DNA of 64,000 nt from Leptolyngbya sp. PLA1 (GCA_021405315.1 QWIH01000008.1:62001-126000), one strand, 5' to 3'. Shown: positions 35,001 through 43,980, numbered from the stretch's first letter. Numbers and translations: made by a program. Notes: generated by a model from the letters alone, not told the origin.

Positions 35001-35326
35001 TCGAGGATGTACAGATCGCTCCCGTGCCGCCGCTCCTCGAACGGGCGGTACAGAAACGCGAGGAACCGCCCGTCGTGGCTGAAGGTCGCCCCGCGCGCAC
35101 CGGGGCCGAAGAACGACTTCTTCGGAAAGATGCGGTCGAGCGTGAGCTTCTCGGGCTTCTCCGGCCTCGCGCTCTCGCCGGGCGGGTCCATCGTGCCGGC
35201 GAAGGGTGCCGGGAGCGGCTCGAAGGACCCCGCCGCCAAGCCTGTTCCGGCGGCGCCGAGAACGCCCAGTGTGAGCAGCCGGAGCGGGATGCGGCAGACG
35301 CTGGATCGCTGGGTCTTGTGCAACAT
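32024..35326 (-). CDS. S9-family prolyl oligopeptidase-like exported peptidase
   Basis: A 1100-residue protein starting MLHKTQRSSVCRIPL with a signal peptide ending near GTGLAAGS. A WD40-like beta-propeller region occupies the N-terminal two thirds. The alpha/beta hydrolase catalytic domain holds the Ser in HGWSFGGFQTQ, the Asp in IHGVEDSNVLYQD, and the His in DPTGGHGLDGD. It is several hundred residues longer than typical S9 enzymes because of charged, low-complexity insertions (for example KEKKEKKDADQGPEAKTDA near residue 655). It would cleave peptides after proline or acyl-amino acids in the periplasm. It is convergent with the efflux operon. Confidence 0.9.
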   Translation of the reverse strand: MLHKTQRSSVCRIPLRLLTLGVLGAAGTGLAAGSFEPLPAPFAGTMDPPGESARPEKPEKLTLDRIFPKKSFFGPGARGATFSHDGRFLAFLYRPFEERRHGSDLYILDTTTNAVRRITCVSRFAEFQEEARKVREDREKKARKAGYGGNRLAREQYRVQGWNDGLLVDTWKGAAAQGDVPLAGEIVLMLSEDDKGAFGGSLRIGLATLGLSEVDLDESKGSGRATIDDKALKVKGSVELAAEGAGLRIQLKLTEPAQELTASLTRTPPEPPPEGEPRGVLGALGERLFLADVVLPDDADINDEKDGKPVKDPAPRYDGVSTIEWSPKSHELLVQSGGDVYRLTIDLTKWDAPLARPEQAAGKEEPLAKPEGEGTPGADGAGVTPVSGDGAVAGAGEKNAAQPAAEEKIAEKKPKRAKTTLEVATPYRGDLTRLTRTRERESDVQYLPDGSGYTYLRDGALIRVTFGEHQIVQLDPELKDGERMVGYRLSPDMKRLVFLASRGQTTNDRAARVTIVNYRDRFARAQEVRRHMPDDPWPESFSSVYLYDLKGHATEEGKLERVFTRKVGGPRDVMRVPEWSPDSSRIAFAAYDQQQGVMKILEAGFKVEDKKEKKEKKDADQGPEAKTDAKPEAAAQPGDKKAEETEKEPEFKIENARVVYQFLHAGGPNTPGMVRPLYLPDSRRMVFITELSGFRQLHLLDPRYEQLTQVTSGQYELYPFHITRDNTSLFATTTEGDPNQEQVCRIDLNTLAVTRLTGAAGVHSDVAVREDGSLVASIHADFGSPGEFYLTTPGEASTPRKLTDSHPKEARALTTAAPEYFTYENRHGQTIHGHMFKPADWSPDDKRPLLIYVYGGPLGERKMATRGAFAAPSYFFARYMTENHGWVTATIDPRGASGYGAVFEKANFEQVGKPQTEDLVDGAKWFVKHQGVDEKKLALHGWSFGGFQTQMVMYTEPDVFAVGLAGAGPTEWHNYNSWYSTGTIGANEPGKTDLEKYSLLPLAKNLKGKLLLIHGVEDSNVLYQDTVRVYRELLKANKEVNVELFIDPTGGHGLDGDVKTIGRYRKYEDFLVRHLGEGKPASKKEQPAEAAPAPTDAKAP

Positions 35327-35432
35327 GCGTGAACCTCGGTCGATTGGACAGGTACGCCGCGGGGGCCCGGCCCGGGCGTCGGAACCTTCGAGGATACTCG
35401 AAATCGAGACGAGCCGGGCCTCCACCGCCGCG

Positions 35433-36653
35433 CTACGTGCCCCCGACCCCCGGCAAGAATGGGATGACCATCGACGCCGCGATCAGGATGATGATGATCC
35501 ACTCCAGGACTTCCATGCGGCGGGCGCTCGCCTCCTCCGCCAGCTTCTGGTACAGCTCGTCCACCGTCCGGAGCTTGCGGAGAATGCTCAGGTCCCAGTC
35601 GCCCAGGTGAAAACGCCGGGCCGCTGCCGCGTAGAGACGGGCCAGGTGCTCGTCCCCGATCAGCTTCAGCGCGTTATTGACACCTTCAAAGAGGACGGCG
35701 TTCTCCATCTGGAGCGCCGCCAGCCGCCGCCGCTCCGCCCGATTCGGGTCCATAAGAAGGCCGAGAGGCGACCGCGGCATCCGGCCCTTCGAATCTCGCC
35801 GCAGCAGAGCGCTGTACGAGCGGTCGAGCGCCGCGTCCAGGCGGTCGTCAAGCAGCCGCATCTGCAGCAGTTCGACGTTCGCGAACTCCAGCACCGCGAG
35901 CGTGTCCGACTCGTCGGCCCCGAGGGCCAGCGCCGCGTTCCAGTCGATGACCGTCGCGTCCCCGTGCGAGTAGGAGACTCGCGTCGAGAGCGCCGACGCG
36001 ACCGATTGATCCGAGAGTGCCCCCCCGTCCGGCTCCGCCAGCAGCAGGGCGGCGACCGATCGAGAATCGCCCGTCAGAGCCTCCTCCGCGTGCGCGGGCT
36101 GAGCGGTCGTCCAGACCCGCGCGTGGTACACCGTGTAGTCCTCGACGAACGGGTGGAGTGACGGTCTGTCGAAGGCGCCGGCGAGGCGCGATGTCAGCAG
36201 CCGCACCCGGGCCTGCGCGTCCTCGCGGAGGTCCGTGCAGTCGAACAGCCGCTGCGCGAGCGGCGTCAGTGATGTCAGCGGCAGGCCCGTGCCGCCGCCT
36301 TCCAGCGGAATGCGGTACGCCACCGACACGGCCCCGAAGTCGAAGAGCGTGCACTCGACCTGGGGAGAGGCATGGAAGCCCGCCAGGTCCAGCACCCCGA
36401 CCTCCGGGCATGGCTGGTCGATGCGAAGCGGGGCCGGCCTGAACTGGAGGTGCGCCGGCGAACGCTTCTGGTGGGTGATCGCCTCGCGGTGCGTCGCCTC
36501 GCCCGCGCGCGAGCCCCCGAGCGATAGCAGACGCTGCGCTTCGTCCAGATCGATGGCGTAGGCCGCGTCGAGTGCGAAAAACACCCAGCAGTCGCCCTTG
36601 TGCACGCGGATGGTGCACTCCGGGGCGGGGCTGGTTTGCACGACGCTGGTCAT
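35433..36653 (-). CDS. RMD1/DUF155-like protein with C-terminal membrane anchor
   Basis: A 406-residue protein from an ATG at 36653; the open frame to 37397 is antisense to the SDR gene. The C-terminal half carries features of the RMD1/YagE (DUF155) family: a helix with FANVELLQMRLLDDRLD, a further helix GDWDLSILRKLRTVDELYQK, and the final ARRMEVLEWIIIILIAASM, a single membrane segment. The N-terminal half is beta-rich and not recognised. Family assignment is by pattern; the molecular role of bacterial members is unknown. Confidence 0.6.
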   Translation of the reverse strand: MTSVVQTSPAPECTIRVHKGDCWVFFALDAAYAIDLDEAQRLLSLGGSRAGEATHREAITHQKRSPAHLQFRPAPLRIDQPCPEVGVLDLAGFHASPQVECTLFDFGAVSVAYRIPLEGGGTGLPLTSLTPLAQRLFDCTDLREDAQARVRLLTSRLAGAFDRPSLHPFVEDYTVYHARVWTTAQPAHAEEALTGDSRSVAALLLAEPDGGALSDQSVASALSTRVSYSHGDATVIDWNAALALGADESDTLAVLEFANVELLQMRLLDDRLDAALDRSYSALLRRDSKGRMPRSPLGLLMDPNRAERRRLAALQMENAVLFEGVNNALKLIGDEHLARLYAAAARRFHLGDWDLSILRKLRTVDELYQKLAEEASARRMEVLEWIIIILIAASMVIPFLPGVGGT

Positions 36654-36682
36654 CGCTGGTGCCTCGGGCCGGGGTGGTGGGG

Positions 36683-37462
36683 CTAGAGCGTGCCGAGGCG
36701 CCCGCCGTCGACAGGAAGGTTGATGCCGCTGATATACCCCGCGGCGGGTGAGCACAGGAACGCGACGGCGGCCGCAAGGTCCGCCGGAGTCCCCAGCCTG
36801 CCCACCGGGATCGTGCCGATCCACTCCTGCTCGATGGTGGTGGGGGGTACGCCCCGCGCCTTCGCCCGGCTTTCCATCAGCGAGCCCAGACGCTCCGTGG
36901 ACGTGTACCCGGGAAGCACGTTGTTCACCGTGATGCCGAACGCGCCCACCTCCTGCGACAGGCACTTGGCCCACGCCGCGACCGCCGGACGCACGATGTT
37001 CGAGATCGCGAGGTTCGCGATGGGCTGCTTCACGCTGGTCGAAGTGATGTTCACGATCCGGCCGTACCGCGCGCCCTTCATCCCCGGCACCAGCAACTGG
37101 CTCAGCAACTGGGCGGTGACCAGTTGCGCGTTGAACGCCGCGACGAGCTGCGCCGCCGTCGCGTCGAGCACCGCCCCCGCCGGCGGGCCCCCCGTGTTGT
37201 TGATCAGAATGTGGTACGCGCCCCCCGTCAGACTGGCCTCCACAGCGGCCCGCGCCGCCTCCGGGTTCGAAAAATCCGCGACCACCGCGCTGTGCCCGCC
37301 CGGGCCGGGCAGCGCCGCGAGGGCTGCGGATAGCTTCGCCCCGTCCCGGGCCGCCAGGGTCACGGAGGCGCCGAGGGACGCGAGTTCCTGGGCGCACGCA
37401 CGCCCGATGCCCGCGGTGCTCCCGCAGACCAAGGCACGCTTGCCGGAGAGATCGAGGTTCAT
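36683..37462 (-). CDS. Short-chain dehydrogenase/reductase-like protein without the YxxxK pair
   Basis: A 259-residue Rossmann protein. It shows the cofactor motif GSTAGIGRACAQELASLG (TGxxxGIG type), the NNTG strand (ILINNTGGPP, usually NNAG), ITSTS at the catalytic serine, and the C-terminal SGINLPVDGG. The active-site tyrosine and lysine are replaced: the aligned stretch reads IANLAISNIVRPAV instead of YxxxK. The same replacement is seen in a known atypical SDR branch, so the protein may bind NAD(P) but use other chemistry. It is divergent from the FHA phosphatase gene. Confidence 0.85.
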   Translation of the reverse strand: MNLDLSGKRALVCGSTAGIGRACAQELASLGASVTLAARDGAKLSAALAALPGPGGHSAVVADFSNPEAARAAVEASLTGGAYHILINNTGGPPAGAVLDATAAQLVAAFNAQLVTAQLLSQLLVPGMKGARYGRIVNITSTSVKQPIANLAISNIVRPAVAAWAKCLSQEVGAFGITVNNVLPGYTSTERLGSLMESRAKARGVPPTTIEQEWIGTIPVGRLGTPADLAAAVAFLCSPAAGYISGINLPVDGGRLGTL

Positions 37463-37513
37463 GGCGCAGAGGCTAGGCGCGGCTCACCCTTGCCGGTCCA
37501 TACCCTGACCGCG

Positions 37514-39160
37514 ATGCCCAACCCGTCCACCCTCACGCTCGTGACGCTCGCGGGCCCCCCCATCGGCCCCTTCACCGTGCGGGCGGACGGAACCACGAGG
37601 CTCGGGCGCGCCACCGAGTGCGAAATCTGCCTCCTCAGCGACGACGTCTCCAGACGCCACGCCTCACTCCTCCACAAGCGAGGGACCTGGTTCGTTACCG
37701 ACGAATCCAGCAGGGCCGGTACTTTTCTCAACGGCGTCAGATTGCCAAAGGACACCCCGGCGCCGATCGGTAGCGGCGACCTCCTCCGCGTCGGGCCCTG
37801 GGCCTTCAGAGTCGTCGAGGGTGAGGCCCGCACGCGGGCGGCCAAGACCGTCGACGACGCCGGCGTCAAATCCCAACGCATCGACCGGGCCGGCAGCACC
37901 GACGGCACCGGCCGGACCGACCGCCGACTCAGGCTGCTCTCCGAATGCATCGGCCGCCTCGGCGCCGCCAAGGACGAAGACGACGCCGCCCGGACCGTGC
38001 TCGAACTCGCCGTCGCCGGCAGCGGCTACCCGCGTGCTGCCGTGCTCCGACGGCTCGCCGGCCCGCTCGGCACCGTCGGAGTTGTCGCCGAACACCGCGC
38101 CAGCCCCGACGACCGTTCCCCGATCTCCTTCAGCCGAACACTCATCGAGCAGGCCGACGCCGGCGAGTCCGTCGTGCTCAGCACGACCGCCAACGCGAAC
38201 ATCAGCGACAGCCTCGCCGGCGCGGGGGTTCACTCCGCCATGTGCGTCCCCGTCGTCGTCGCCGGCTCGATCACCGAGTATCTCTACATGGACTCACGGG
38301 GCGGAGAGGCGCACGTCCGCGCCGACGCCTCCGGATTCTGCGAGGCGCTGGCGACGGCGTTCGGGCTGGCCCTCGCCAACATCAAGCGTGCAGCCCTCGA
38401 ACGCCGCCAGCGCGACATCCAGTCAGAGCTCGACGCCGCCCGTGAGGTCCAGCAGAGCATCCTGCCACCCTCCCAAGGCGTCATCGGCCCCGCAAGATAC
38501 GCCATGGTCAGCCGCCCCGGCAGCTTTGTCGTCGGCGACCTCTTCGACGCCGTGCTCCTTCCCGACGGCCGCGCCGTCTTCTGTCTCGGCGACGTCGCGG
38601 GGCACGGCGTGGGCGCCGCCATGCTCATGGCCTCCGCGCAGTCGTTCCTCAACGCCGAGCTCCTCCGCCTGGCGCCCGACGACGGGCCTGCCTCCGCCGT
38701 GACCCGCCTCAATCGATACCTCGCCAGCCGACCCCTCGCAGGCCGCTTCCTCTCACTCTGGGTCGGGCTCATCCGCCCGGATGGGCAGATGTCCTACTGC
38801 GATGCCGGGCACGGCCTCTGGCTCCTCCTCCAGCCCGCCGACGACCGCTCGCACGCCCGCCTCGAAGGCGACCTCCGCGGCATCCCCGTCGGCATCGATG
38901 CCGACACCGTCTACCACGACCAGCACTACAGGCTCCAGACCACCGATCAGATCGTCGTCTACTCCGACGGCATCGTGGAGCAGCGAAACCCAGCCGGCGA
39001 GCCCTTCGGGCGAGAGCGACTCCTCGACGCGGTGCTCGTCGGCCGCTCGGCGCAGGAAGACGTCGCACTCGTCATGCGAGAGCTCGACAGGTTCGCCGGC
39101 GTCCCCTCGCTCGAAGATGACGCGACCGTCGCCGCCATCGAGTACGTCCGCCCCGAGTGA
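37514..39160 (+). CDS. FHA-GAF-PP2C (SpoIIE-type) signalling phosphatase
   Basis: A 548-residue soluble protein. The FHA domain (about 1-95) shows GRATECEICL, SDDVSRRHAS and GTFLNG. A GAF-like sensor (about 130-290) follows, then a short coiled coil (QRDIQSELDAAREVQQSILP) and a SpoIIE/RsbU PP2C domain with GDLFDAVLLPDGR, CLGDVAGHGVGAAML, DAGH and YSDGIVEQ. It should read phosphothreonine partners and dephosphorylate an anti-sigma antagonist or similar protein. The ATG at 37514 is chosen over a TTG at 37490. Confidence 0.92.
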   Translation: MPNPSTLTLVTLAGPPIGPFTVRADGTTRLGRATECEICLLSDDVSRRHASLLHKRGTWFVTDESSRAGTFLNGVRLPKDTPAPIGSGDLLRVGPWAFRVVEGEARTRAAKTVDDAGVKSQRIDRAGSTDGTGRTDRRLRLLSECIGRLGAAKDEDDAARTVLELAVAGSGYPRAAVLRRLAGPLGTVGVVAEHRASPDDRSPISFSRTLIEQADAGESVVLSTTANANISDSLAGAGVHSAMCVPVVVAGSITEYLYMDSRGGEAHVRADASGFCEALATAFGLALANIKRAALERRQRDIQSELDAAREVQQSILPPSQGVIGPARYAMVSRPGSFVVGDLFDAVLLPDGRAVFCLGDVAGHGVGAAMLMASAQSFLNAELLRLAPDDGPASAVTRLNRYLASRPLAGRFLSLWVGLIRPDGQMSYCDAGHGLWLLLQPADDRSHARLEGDLRGIPVGIDADTVYHDQHYRLQTTDQIVVYSDGIVEQRNPAGEPFGRERLLDAVLVGRSAQEDVALVMRELDRFAGVPSLEDDATVAAIEYVRPE

Positions 39161-39214
39161 GCCCGCCCCGCCGCTGTGGTACGATGCCCGCGGCCTGACT
39201 CAGGAGTATCTCGC

Positions 39215-40621
39215 ATGATTCACGCGATCGCGGCGGCCTTGCTCGTGCAGGCCCAGCCCATCCCGGCGCTCGTGGTCACCGGGCAGAACAATCACAACTG
39301 GCAGTACACCAGCCGTCTCCTCGCGGACACCCTCGACTCCACCGGCCGCTTCCGCGTGACCGTGACGGACGACCCCGCGAGCGACCTCGCCAGACCCGGC
39401 TTCCTCGCCGGCTTCAAGGTCATCGTCCTCGACTTCAACGATGGCGGCTCGGGCAAACGCTGGGGCCCCGACGCAGAAGCCAACTTCCTCCGCGCGGTCT
39501 CCGCCGGCACCGGCGTCGTCGCGGTCCACGCCGCCAACAACGCCTTCAGGGGCTGGGCCGAGTACGAGAAAATGCTCGGCCTGATGTGGCGCGAGGGGGC
39601 CGGCCACGGGAAGATCCACGAGTTCCACGTCGAGTTCGTGCAGGCGGATCATCCCGTGCTCAAGGGCCTCCCCGCCATGACCGCGCACCGCGACGAGCTC
39701 TACCACGGCCTCACCAACCCCCAGAAGGCCCCCTACACCCTGCTCGCACGCGCCATGTCCAGCAAGGACTCCGGCGGCACCGGCGCCTTCGAGCCCATGG
39801 CGATCTCCCTTGCCTACGGCGACGGACGAGTCTTTGCGACCCCCCTCGGGCACGTCTGGACGGGCGACGACGCCTCCAAGGAAATCGTCTGCGACCCCAA
39901 CTTCAAGGCCCTCATCGCCAGGGCCGCCGAGTGGGCCGCCACCGGCGACGTCACGATCCCAGGCCAGCTCCAGGACGCCCGAACCCACAACGTCCTCACC
40001 CCAGATGAAGCCTCCGCGGGTTGGTCGCTCCTCTTCGACGGCTCGTCGCTCGCGGGCTGGCACGCCTGGGGCAAAAAGGAGGCCCCGGGGTCCGGCTGGT
40101 CCGCCTCCGATGGCTGCCTCACCTTCGCCCCGGGAAAGTCGGGCGGGGACATCGCCACCGACACACAGTTCGGTGACTTCGAACTGACCCTCGAATGGAA
40201 GGTGGGCCCGGGCGGCAACAGCGGCATCATGTACCGCGCCACCGAGGACCACGGCTATCCGTGGGAGACCGGCCGCGAGTGCCAGATCCTCGACAACGCC
40301 CGCCACGCCGACGGCAAGAAGCCCAAGACACGAGCGGGTTGCATGTACGACATGTTCCCCGCCGCCGTCGACGTCGCTCGCCCCGCAGGTGAGTGGAACC
40401 GCGTCCGCATCATCGCCGACGGCTCCCGTCTCGAACACTGGCTCAACGGGTTCAAGATCATCGATATCGACACCGCCTCCGACGAGTACAAGCAGGCTCT
40501 CGCCGCCAGCAAGTTCACCAAGATGCCCGACTACGGCCTCCGCAGCAGCGGGCACATCGCGCTCCAGGACCACGGCGACCCCGTCTGGTTCCGGAACATC
40601 AAGGTCCGCCCCCTCAAGTAG
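39215..40621 (+). CDS. ThuA-like domain fused to DUF1080 (3-keto-disaccharide hydrolase fold)
   Basis: A 468-residue protein with a short signal-like N-terminus; the ATG at 39215 has CAGGAG upstream. Residues about 15-240 are ThuA-like (glutamine amidotransferase-like fold: VVTGQNNHNWQYTS, VVAVHAANNAFRGWAEYE, HRDELYHGL). Residues about 265-468 are a DUF1080 concanavalin-like domain (WSLLFDGSSLAGWHAW, GNSGIMYRATEDHGYPWETG, HIALQDHGDPVWFRNIKVRP). Both families handle modified sugars in planctomycetes and Bacteroidetes. It is followed 4 bases later by a dipeptidase gene. Confidence 0.9.
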   Translation: MIHAIAAALLVQAQPIPALVVTGQNNHNWQYTSRLLADTLDSTGRFRVTVTDDPASDLARPGFLAGFKVIVLDFNDGGSGKRWGPDAEANFLRAVSAGTGVVAVHAANNAFRGWAEYEKMLGLMWREGAGHGKIHEFHVEFVQADHPVLKGLPAMTAHRDELYHGLTNPQKAPYTLLARAMSSKDSGGTGAFEPMAISLAYGDGRVFATPLGHVWTGDDASKEIVCDPNFKALIARAAEWAATGDVTIPGQLQDARTHNVLTPDEASAGWSLLFDGSSLAGWHAWGKKEAPGSGWSASDGCLTFAPGKSGGDIATDTQFGDFELTLEWKVGPGGNSGIMYRATEDHGYPWETGRECQILDNARHADGKKPKTRAGCMYDMFPAAVDVARPAGEWNRVRIIADGSRLEHWLNGFKIIDIDTASDEYKQALAASKFTKMPDYGLRSSGHIALQDHGDPVWFRNIKVRPLK

Positions 40622-40625
40622 TCCC

Positions 40626-41792
40626 GTGCCCGAACGCACGCTCAACACCCCCGCCTGGTGGTTCGACGCCCACCTCGACCTCGCCTACCTCGCCGTCTCC
40701 GGCAGAGACCTCGCCAAGCCACTCGGGGGGCTCCCGAGCGGTGCCGAGGGGCCCCACCCTCCCGCGGCCGTGACCCTGCCTTCCCTCGCCGACGGGCGCG
40801 TGCGCTTCGCGCTCGCCACCATCTTCACCGAACCCCGCGGCGCGGACGCCCCGGCGCTCGAACCCTTCGAGTACCGCGAGGGCGACCCCGAGGGAGCGCA
40901 CCGACGAGGCCGGGCGCAGCTCGAGGTCTACCTCACGCTCGCGGAGCGAGGGCTCCTCTCGATCGATCTCCCTCAGGCGCTTCTCACCCCGGCCGGAACA
41001 GGGCTGACCCGTGGTGGCATGGGAGTGGGGGAGTTCGAGCCCCATCCCCCAGACCGCGCCGCCGCCCGGCTCGCCAGACTGCCGGGCCTGCACGTCGGGC
41101 TCCTCATGGAAAACGCCGATCCCATCCGCGACCCCGGCGAACTGGCTTGGTGGGTTCAGCGGGGTGTGTGCGCCGTCGGCCTCGCCTGGGTGCGCGGATC
41201 ACGCTACGCGCAGGGGAACGGTGCGGAGGCGGGCCCCGGCCCCGGCCTCTCACCCCTCGGCCGTGACCTCGCCCGCGAGATGGATCGGCTCGGTGTTCTC
41301 CACGATGCCTCCCACCTCTCGGATCGCGCGCTCCACGATCTGCTCGAGCTCACCCCCGCCCGAGTCATCGCCTCTCACTCGAACTGCCGCGCCCTCCTCG
41401 CCCGCCCCGACGATCCGCGAAACCTCCAGCGGCACCTCACCGATGCCGCCATCCGCGAGATCGCCAGGCGGGGCGGCGTCATCGGCGTCAACCTCTACTC
41501 GTCCTTCCTCCTCAGGGGCTCGCCCCAGGATCAGCGGGCGAGGATCGATGACGTGCTGGCACACGTCCAGCGCGTCTGCGAGCTCACCGGCTCTCACCTC
41601 CACGTCGGCCTCGGATCCGACGCCGACGGCGGTTTCAGCGCCACGAGACTCCCCGCCGGCATCGATCGGCCCGCCGACCTCTGGCGGCTGGCCGATGCCC
41701 TGCGCCGGGCCGGCTGGCCCCCTGCCCACATCGAGGACTTTGCCTGGCGGAACTGGTGCCGCACGCTCTCCACACCCTCCCCACGCCCCTGA
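40626..41792 (+). CDS. Membrane (renal-type) dipeptidase, M19 family
   Basis: A 388-residue metalloenzyme from a GTG at 40626, just after the ThuA gene stop; no ATG fits before the metal site. Zinc ligands are visible: H-x-D in WWFDAHLDLAYL, Glu in LLMENADPI, and His in VIASHSNCRAL with a preceding DASHLS. HVGLGSDADGG closes the barrel. It would hydrolyse dipeptides or related amides in the cytoplasm, since no signal peptide is seen. It may form an operon with the ThuA-DUF1080 gene. Confidence 0.88.
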   Translation: MPERTLNTPAWWFDAHLDLAYLAVSGRDLAKPLGGLPSGAEGPHPPAAVTLPSLADGRVRFALATIFTEPRGADAPALEPFEYREGDPEGAHRRGRAQLEVYLTLAERGLLSIDLPQALLTPAGTGLTRGGMGVGEFEPHPPDRAAARLARLPGLHVGLLMENADPIRDPGELAWWVQRGVCAVGLAWVRGSRYAQGNGAEAGPGPGLSPLGRDLAREMDRLGVLHDASHLSDRALHDLLELTPARVIASHSNCRALLARPDDPRNLQRHLTDAAIREIARRGGVIGVNLYSSFLLRGSPQDQRARIDDVLAHVQRVCELTGSHLHVGLGSDADGGFSATRLPAGIDRPADLWRLADALRRAGWPPAHIEDFAWRNWCRTLSTPSPRP

Positions 41793-41931
41793 TCGGGCTC
41801 TGTTCGAGCGGCCCCGCGAGAAATCTCTCCAGTTTGCTGGCACTCCCCCGAATCGTGAGGCACTTTACAGGTCAGAGCCGCATGCATGGCGGGTTGGCCT
41901 GCCGCGAGCTCCCGGGGGCTGAGGGAAGTCC

Positions 41932-42639
41932 ATGAAGACCATGTGCCGCACACTGGGCGTCGTCGCCGCGTCGGCCCTCGCGCCCCTCGCGATGGCCGAT
42001 GTCATCTTCCACGCGCAGAACCGAGTGACTCAGGTACAGACCGCCGCCGACGCCAACCTGCTCTCGCAGTCCGCGCCGGACTTCTCCGGCTTCGTTGCCA
42101 CGCTCGATGCGGACACGGGCTTCACCGACCTCAACCAGATCTTCCGCCGCAACCGGGGCCGGTCCTCCATCTCCTGCTTCATCGACTTCAACGCGATCGT
42201 CGCCGCCGGAAACTTCACCACCCAGGGCGGCATCCGCATCGGGCCCGGCGGTGACCCCGAGAACGTCTTCGGCGAGGCCATGTTCCTCCTCGATGTCACC
42301 TTCGAACTCACCGCCCCGACCCCCTTCCGAGCCCTGGGGTCGAACCTCGACATGCGACATCTCCCCGGCGACGAGTTCGAGCTCGAGTTCGAAAACCTCT
42401 CCACCGGGGCCGAGATCTTCCGATTCACCGACGTCAACCCCATCGATACGCTGGACCTGTCCGGCGATCTCCTGCCCGGCATGTACCGCCTGCAGTACCA
42501 CACCGAGACCAGTTCCATCGGCGACGAGTTGTCCCAGGACTACTCGTTCCAGTTCCTCATCCCCAGCCCCGGCGCCGCCAGCCTGCTCATGGCGGCGGCC
42601 GCCGCCTCCGGACGTCGGCGCCGCCGTCAGGCCTTCTGA
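41932..42639 (+). CDS. Exported protein with PEP-CTERM-like sorting tail
   Basis: A 235-residue protein with a Sec signal (MKTMCRTLGVVAASALAPLA, cleaved near MADV), a beta-rich body without recognised domain, and a C-terminus that reads IPSPGAASLLMAAAAASGRR followed by arginines. The Pro-x-Pro, hydrophobic helix and Arg cluster are the PEP-CTERM signal in its planctomycete form. It should be sorted by an exosortase to the cell surface. Its 3' end overlaps the convergent DUF1501 gene by 13 bases. Confidence 0.8.
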   Translation: MKTMCRTLGVVAASALAPLAMADVIFHAQNRVTQVQTAADANLLSQSAPDFSGFVATLDADTGFTDLNQIFRRNRGRSSISCFIDFNAIVAAGNFTTQGGIRIGPGGDPENVFGEAMFLLDVTFELTAPTPFRALGSNLDMRHLPGDEFELEFENLSTGAEIFRFTDVNPIDTLDLSGDLLPGMYRLQYHTETSSIGDELSQDYSFQFLIPSPGAASLLMAAAAASGRRRRRQAF

Positions 42640-43949
42640 GCCAGCACCGGCAGTGCGCGGTAGTTCCCCTCCAGCACGTCCTTGCTTGGTGCCCGGAGCC
42701 AGCCCTCCAGGATTCCCGCGTAGACGCTCCGGAAGTCGATCGCGTACCTGAGGTCGCCCGAATCCAGGTCACGCATCGACGGGTGCTCACCGATCACGCC
42801 ACGCCGGATCATCGGGCCGACGAGGAACATCGGGGCCGCCGTTCCGTGGTCCGTGCCCCCGGACTGGTTCTGCCCCACGCGACGCCCGAACTCAGAGAAC
42901 GACATCGTCATGACGCGCGCGTCGTTCCCCTGCGCCTTCAGCTCGGTGTAGAACGCCTTCAGCGACGCCGCGAGCTGGTTGAGGAGTTGCCCGTGGCGCC
43001 CGTTGCTGCCGCCCTGCCCCGCGTGCGTGTCGAAACCGCCGTGGTTCACGTAGTACACCCGCGTGCGCAACCCGGCCCGGATCATGCTCGCCACCATCGC
43101 GAGTTGCCGCCCGAGGTCGGTCTGCGGAAACTGCGTGGAGGGACGGTTGGCGACCGCCTTTCGGATCATGTCGCTCGAGACCTGCGCGTCCAGCGACGTC
43201 CGCATCAGGAACGCCGCGTTCGAATCGGCCCTGGCCGCCTGCCCCTCCCCGGTCTCTCGCCGGTTGAGCGCGTCGTACGGGCCGCGCAGGGACTCGTGAA
43301 TGTCCTGCCCCGCCCAGCGGAACAGGTCCACGCTCTCGAACGACACCGGCATCACCTTCCGTCCTTGCATCGCCAGCGGGGCGCTCCGCCCGATCGCGAT
43401 GCCCGGGGGGCCGCCCGCCGGCGCCTCGGCCGTGCCGCTCTCCCCCTTCCCGAACCCGACGCACTCGGAGTCAAAGTACTTCCCCAGCCACCCGTCCCCC
43501 GTCGCGCTCGTGTCGCCCGTGTGCCAGATGTCCATCGACTTGAAGTGAGACCGATTCGGGTTCGGGTAACCCACGCCCTGCACCACGCCGACCAGCCCCT
43601 CGTCGTACATCTCCATCAGGGGCCGCAACTGCGGGTGCAGTCCCACGCCCTCCGCTCCCGAGAGCTTCAGCACGTCCTTCTCGGGAATGCCGATCCCGGG
43701 GCGCGCCCGGTAGTACTCCTGGAAGCCGTAGGGCACCACCGTGTTCAGCCCGTCGTTGCCGCCCGAGAGCTGCACCACCACCAGAATCCGCTCGTCCGGA
43801 ACCCCCGGCACCGACGAGAGCCCCCCGAAGGCTCGGTGCATCGCGAGCGCGGAGGCGTTCAGAAACGTTGGCAGCGTGGCCGCGGCGGAGGCCATGATCA
43901 GCCCGCCCCTCAGAAACTCGCGACGCGTGTACGGGTTGGCCTGGGACAT
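42627..43949 (-). CDS. DUF1501 protein with Tat signal
   Basis: A 440-residue exported protein. TRREFLRGG (8-16) is a twin-arginine signal, followed by the DUF1501 sulfatase-like fold: ILVVVQLSGGNDGLNTVVPY near the N-terminus, HFKSMDIWHTGD in the middle and VMTMSFSEFGRRVGQNQSGG with DHGTAAPMF toward the end. DUF1501 genes nearly always travel with DUF1800, here 31 bases upstream. The pair is greatly expanded in planctomycetes; the function is unknown. Confidence 0.92.
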   Translation of the reverse strand: MSQANPYTRREFLRGGLIMASAAATLPTFLNASALAMHRAFGGLSSVPGVPDERILVVVQLSGGNDGLNTVVPYGFQEYYRARPGIGIPEKDVLKLSGAEGVGLHPQLRPLMEMYDEGLVGVVQGVGYPNPNRSHFKSMDIWHTGDTSATGDGWLGKYFDSECVGFGKGESGTAEAPAGGPPGIAIGRSAPLAMQGRKVMPVSFESVDLFRWAGQDIHESLRGPYDALNRRETGEGQAARADSNAAFLMRTSLDAQVSSDMIRKAVANRPSTQFPQTDLGRQLAMVASMIRAGLRTRVYYVNHGGFDTHAGQGGSNGRHGQLLNQLAASLKAFYTELKAQGNDARVMTMSFSEFGRRVGQNQSGGTDHGTAAPMFLVGPMIRRGVIGEHPSMRDLDSGDLRYAIDFRSVYAGILEGWLRAPSKDVLEGNYRALPVLAQKA

Positions 43950-43980
43950 GAATGGATCCTCTCGGTCGTTGCGTGGCCGC

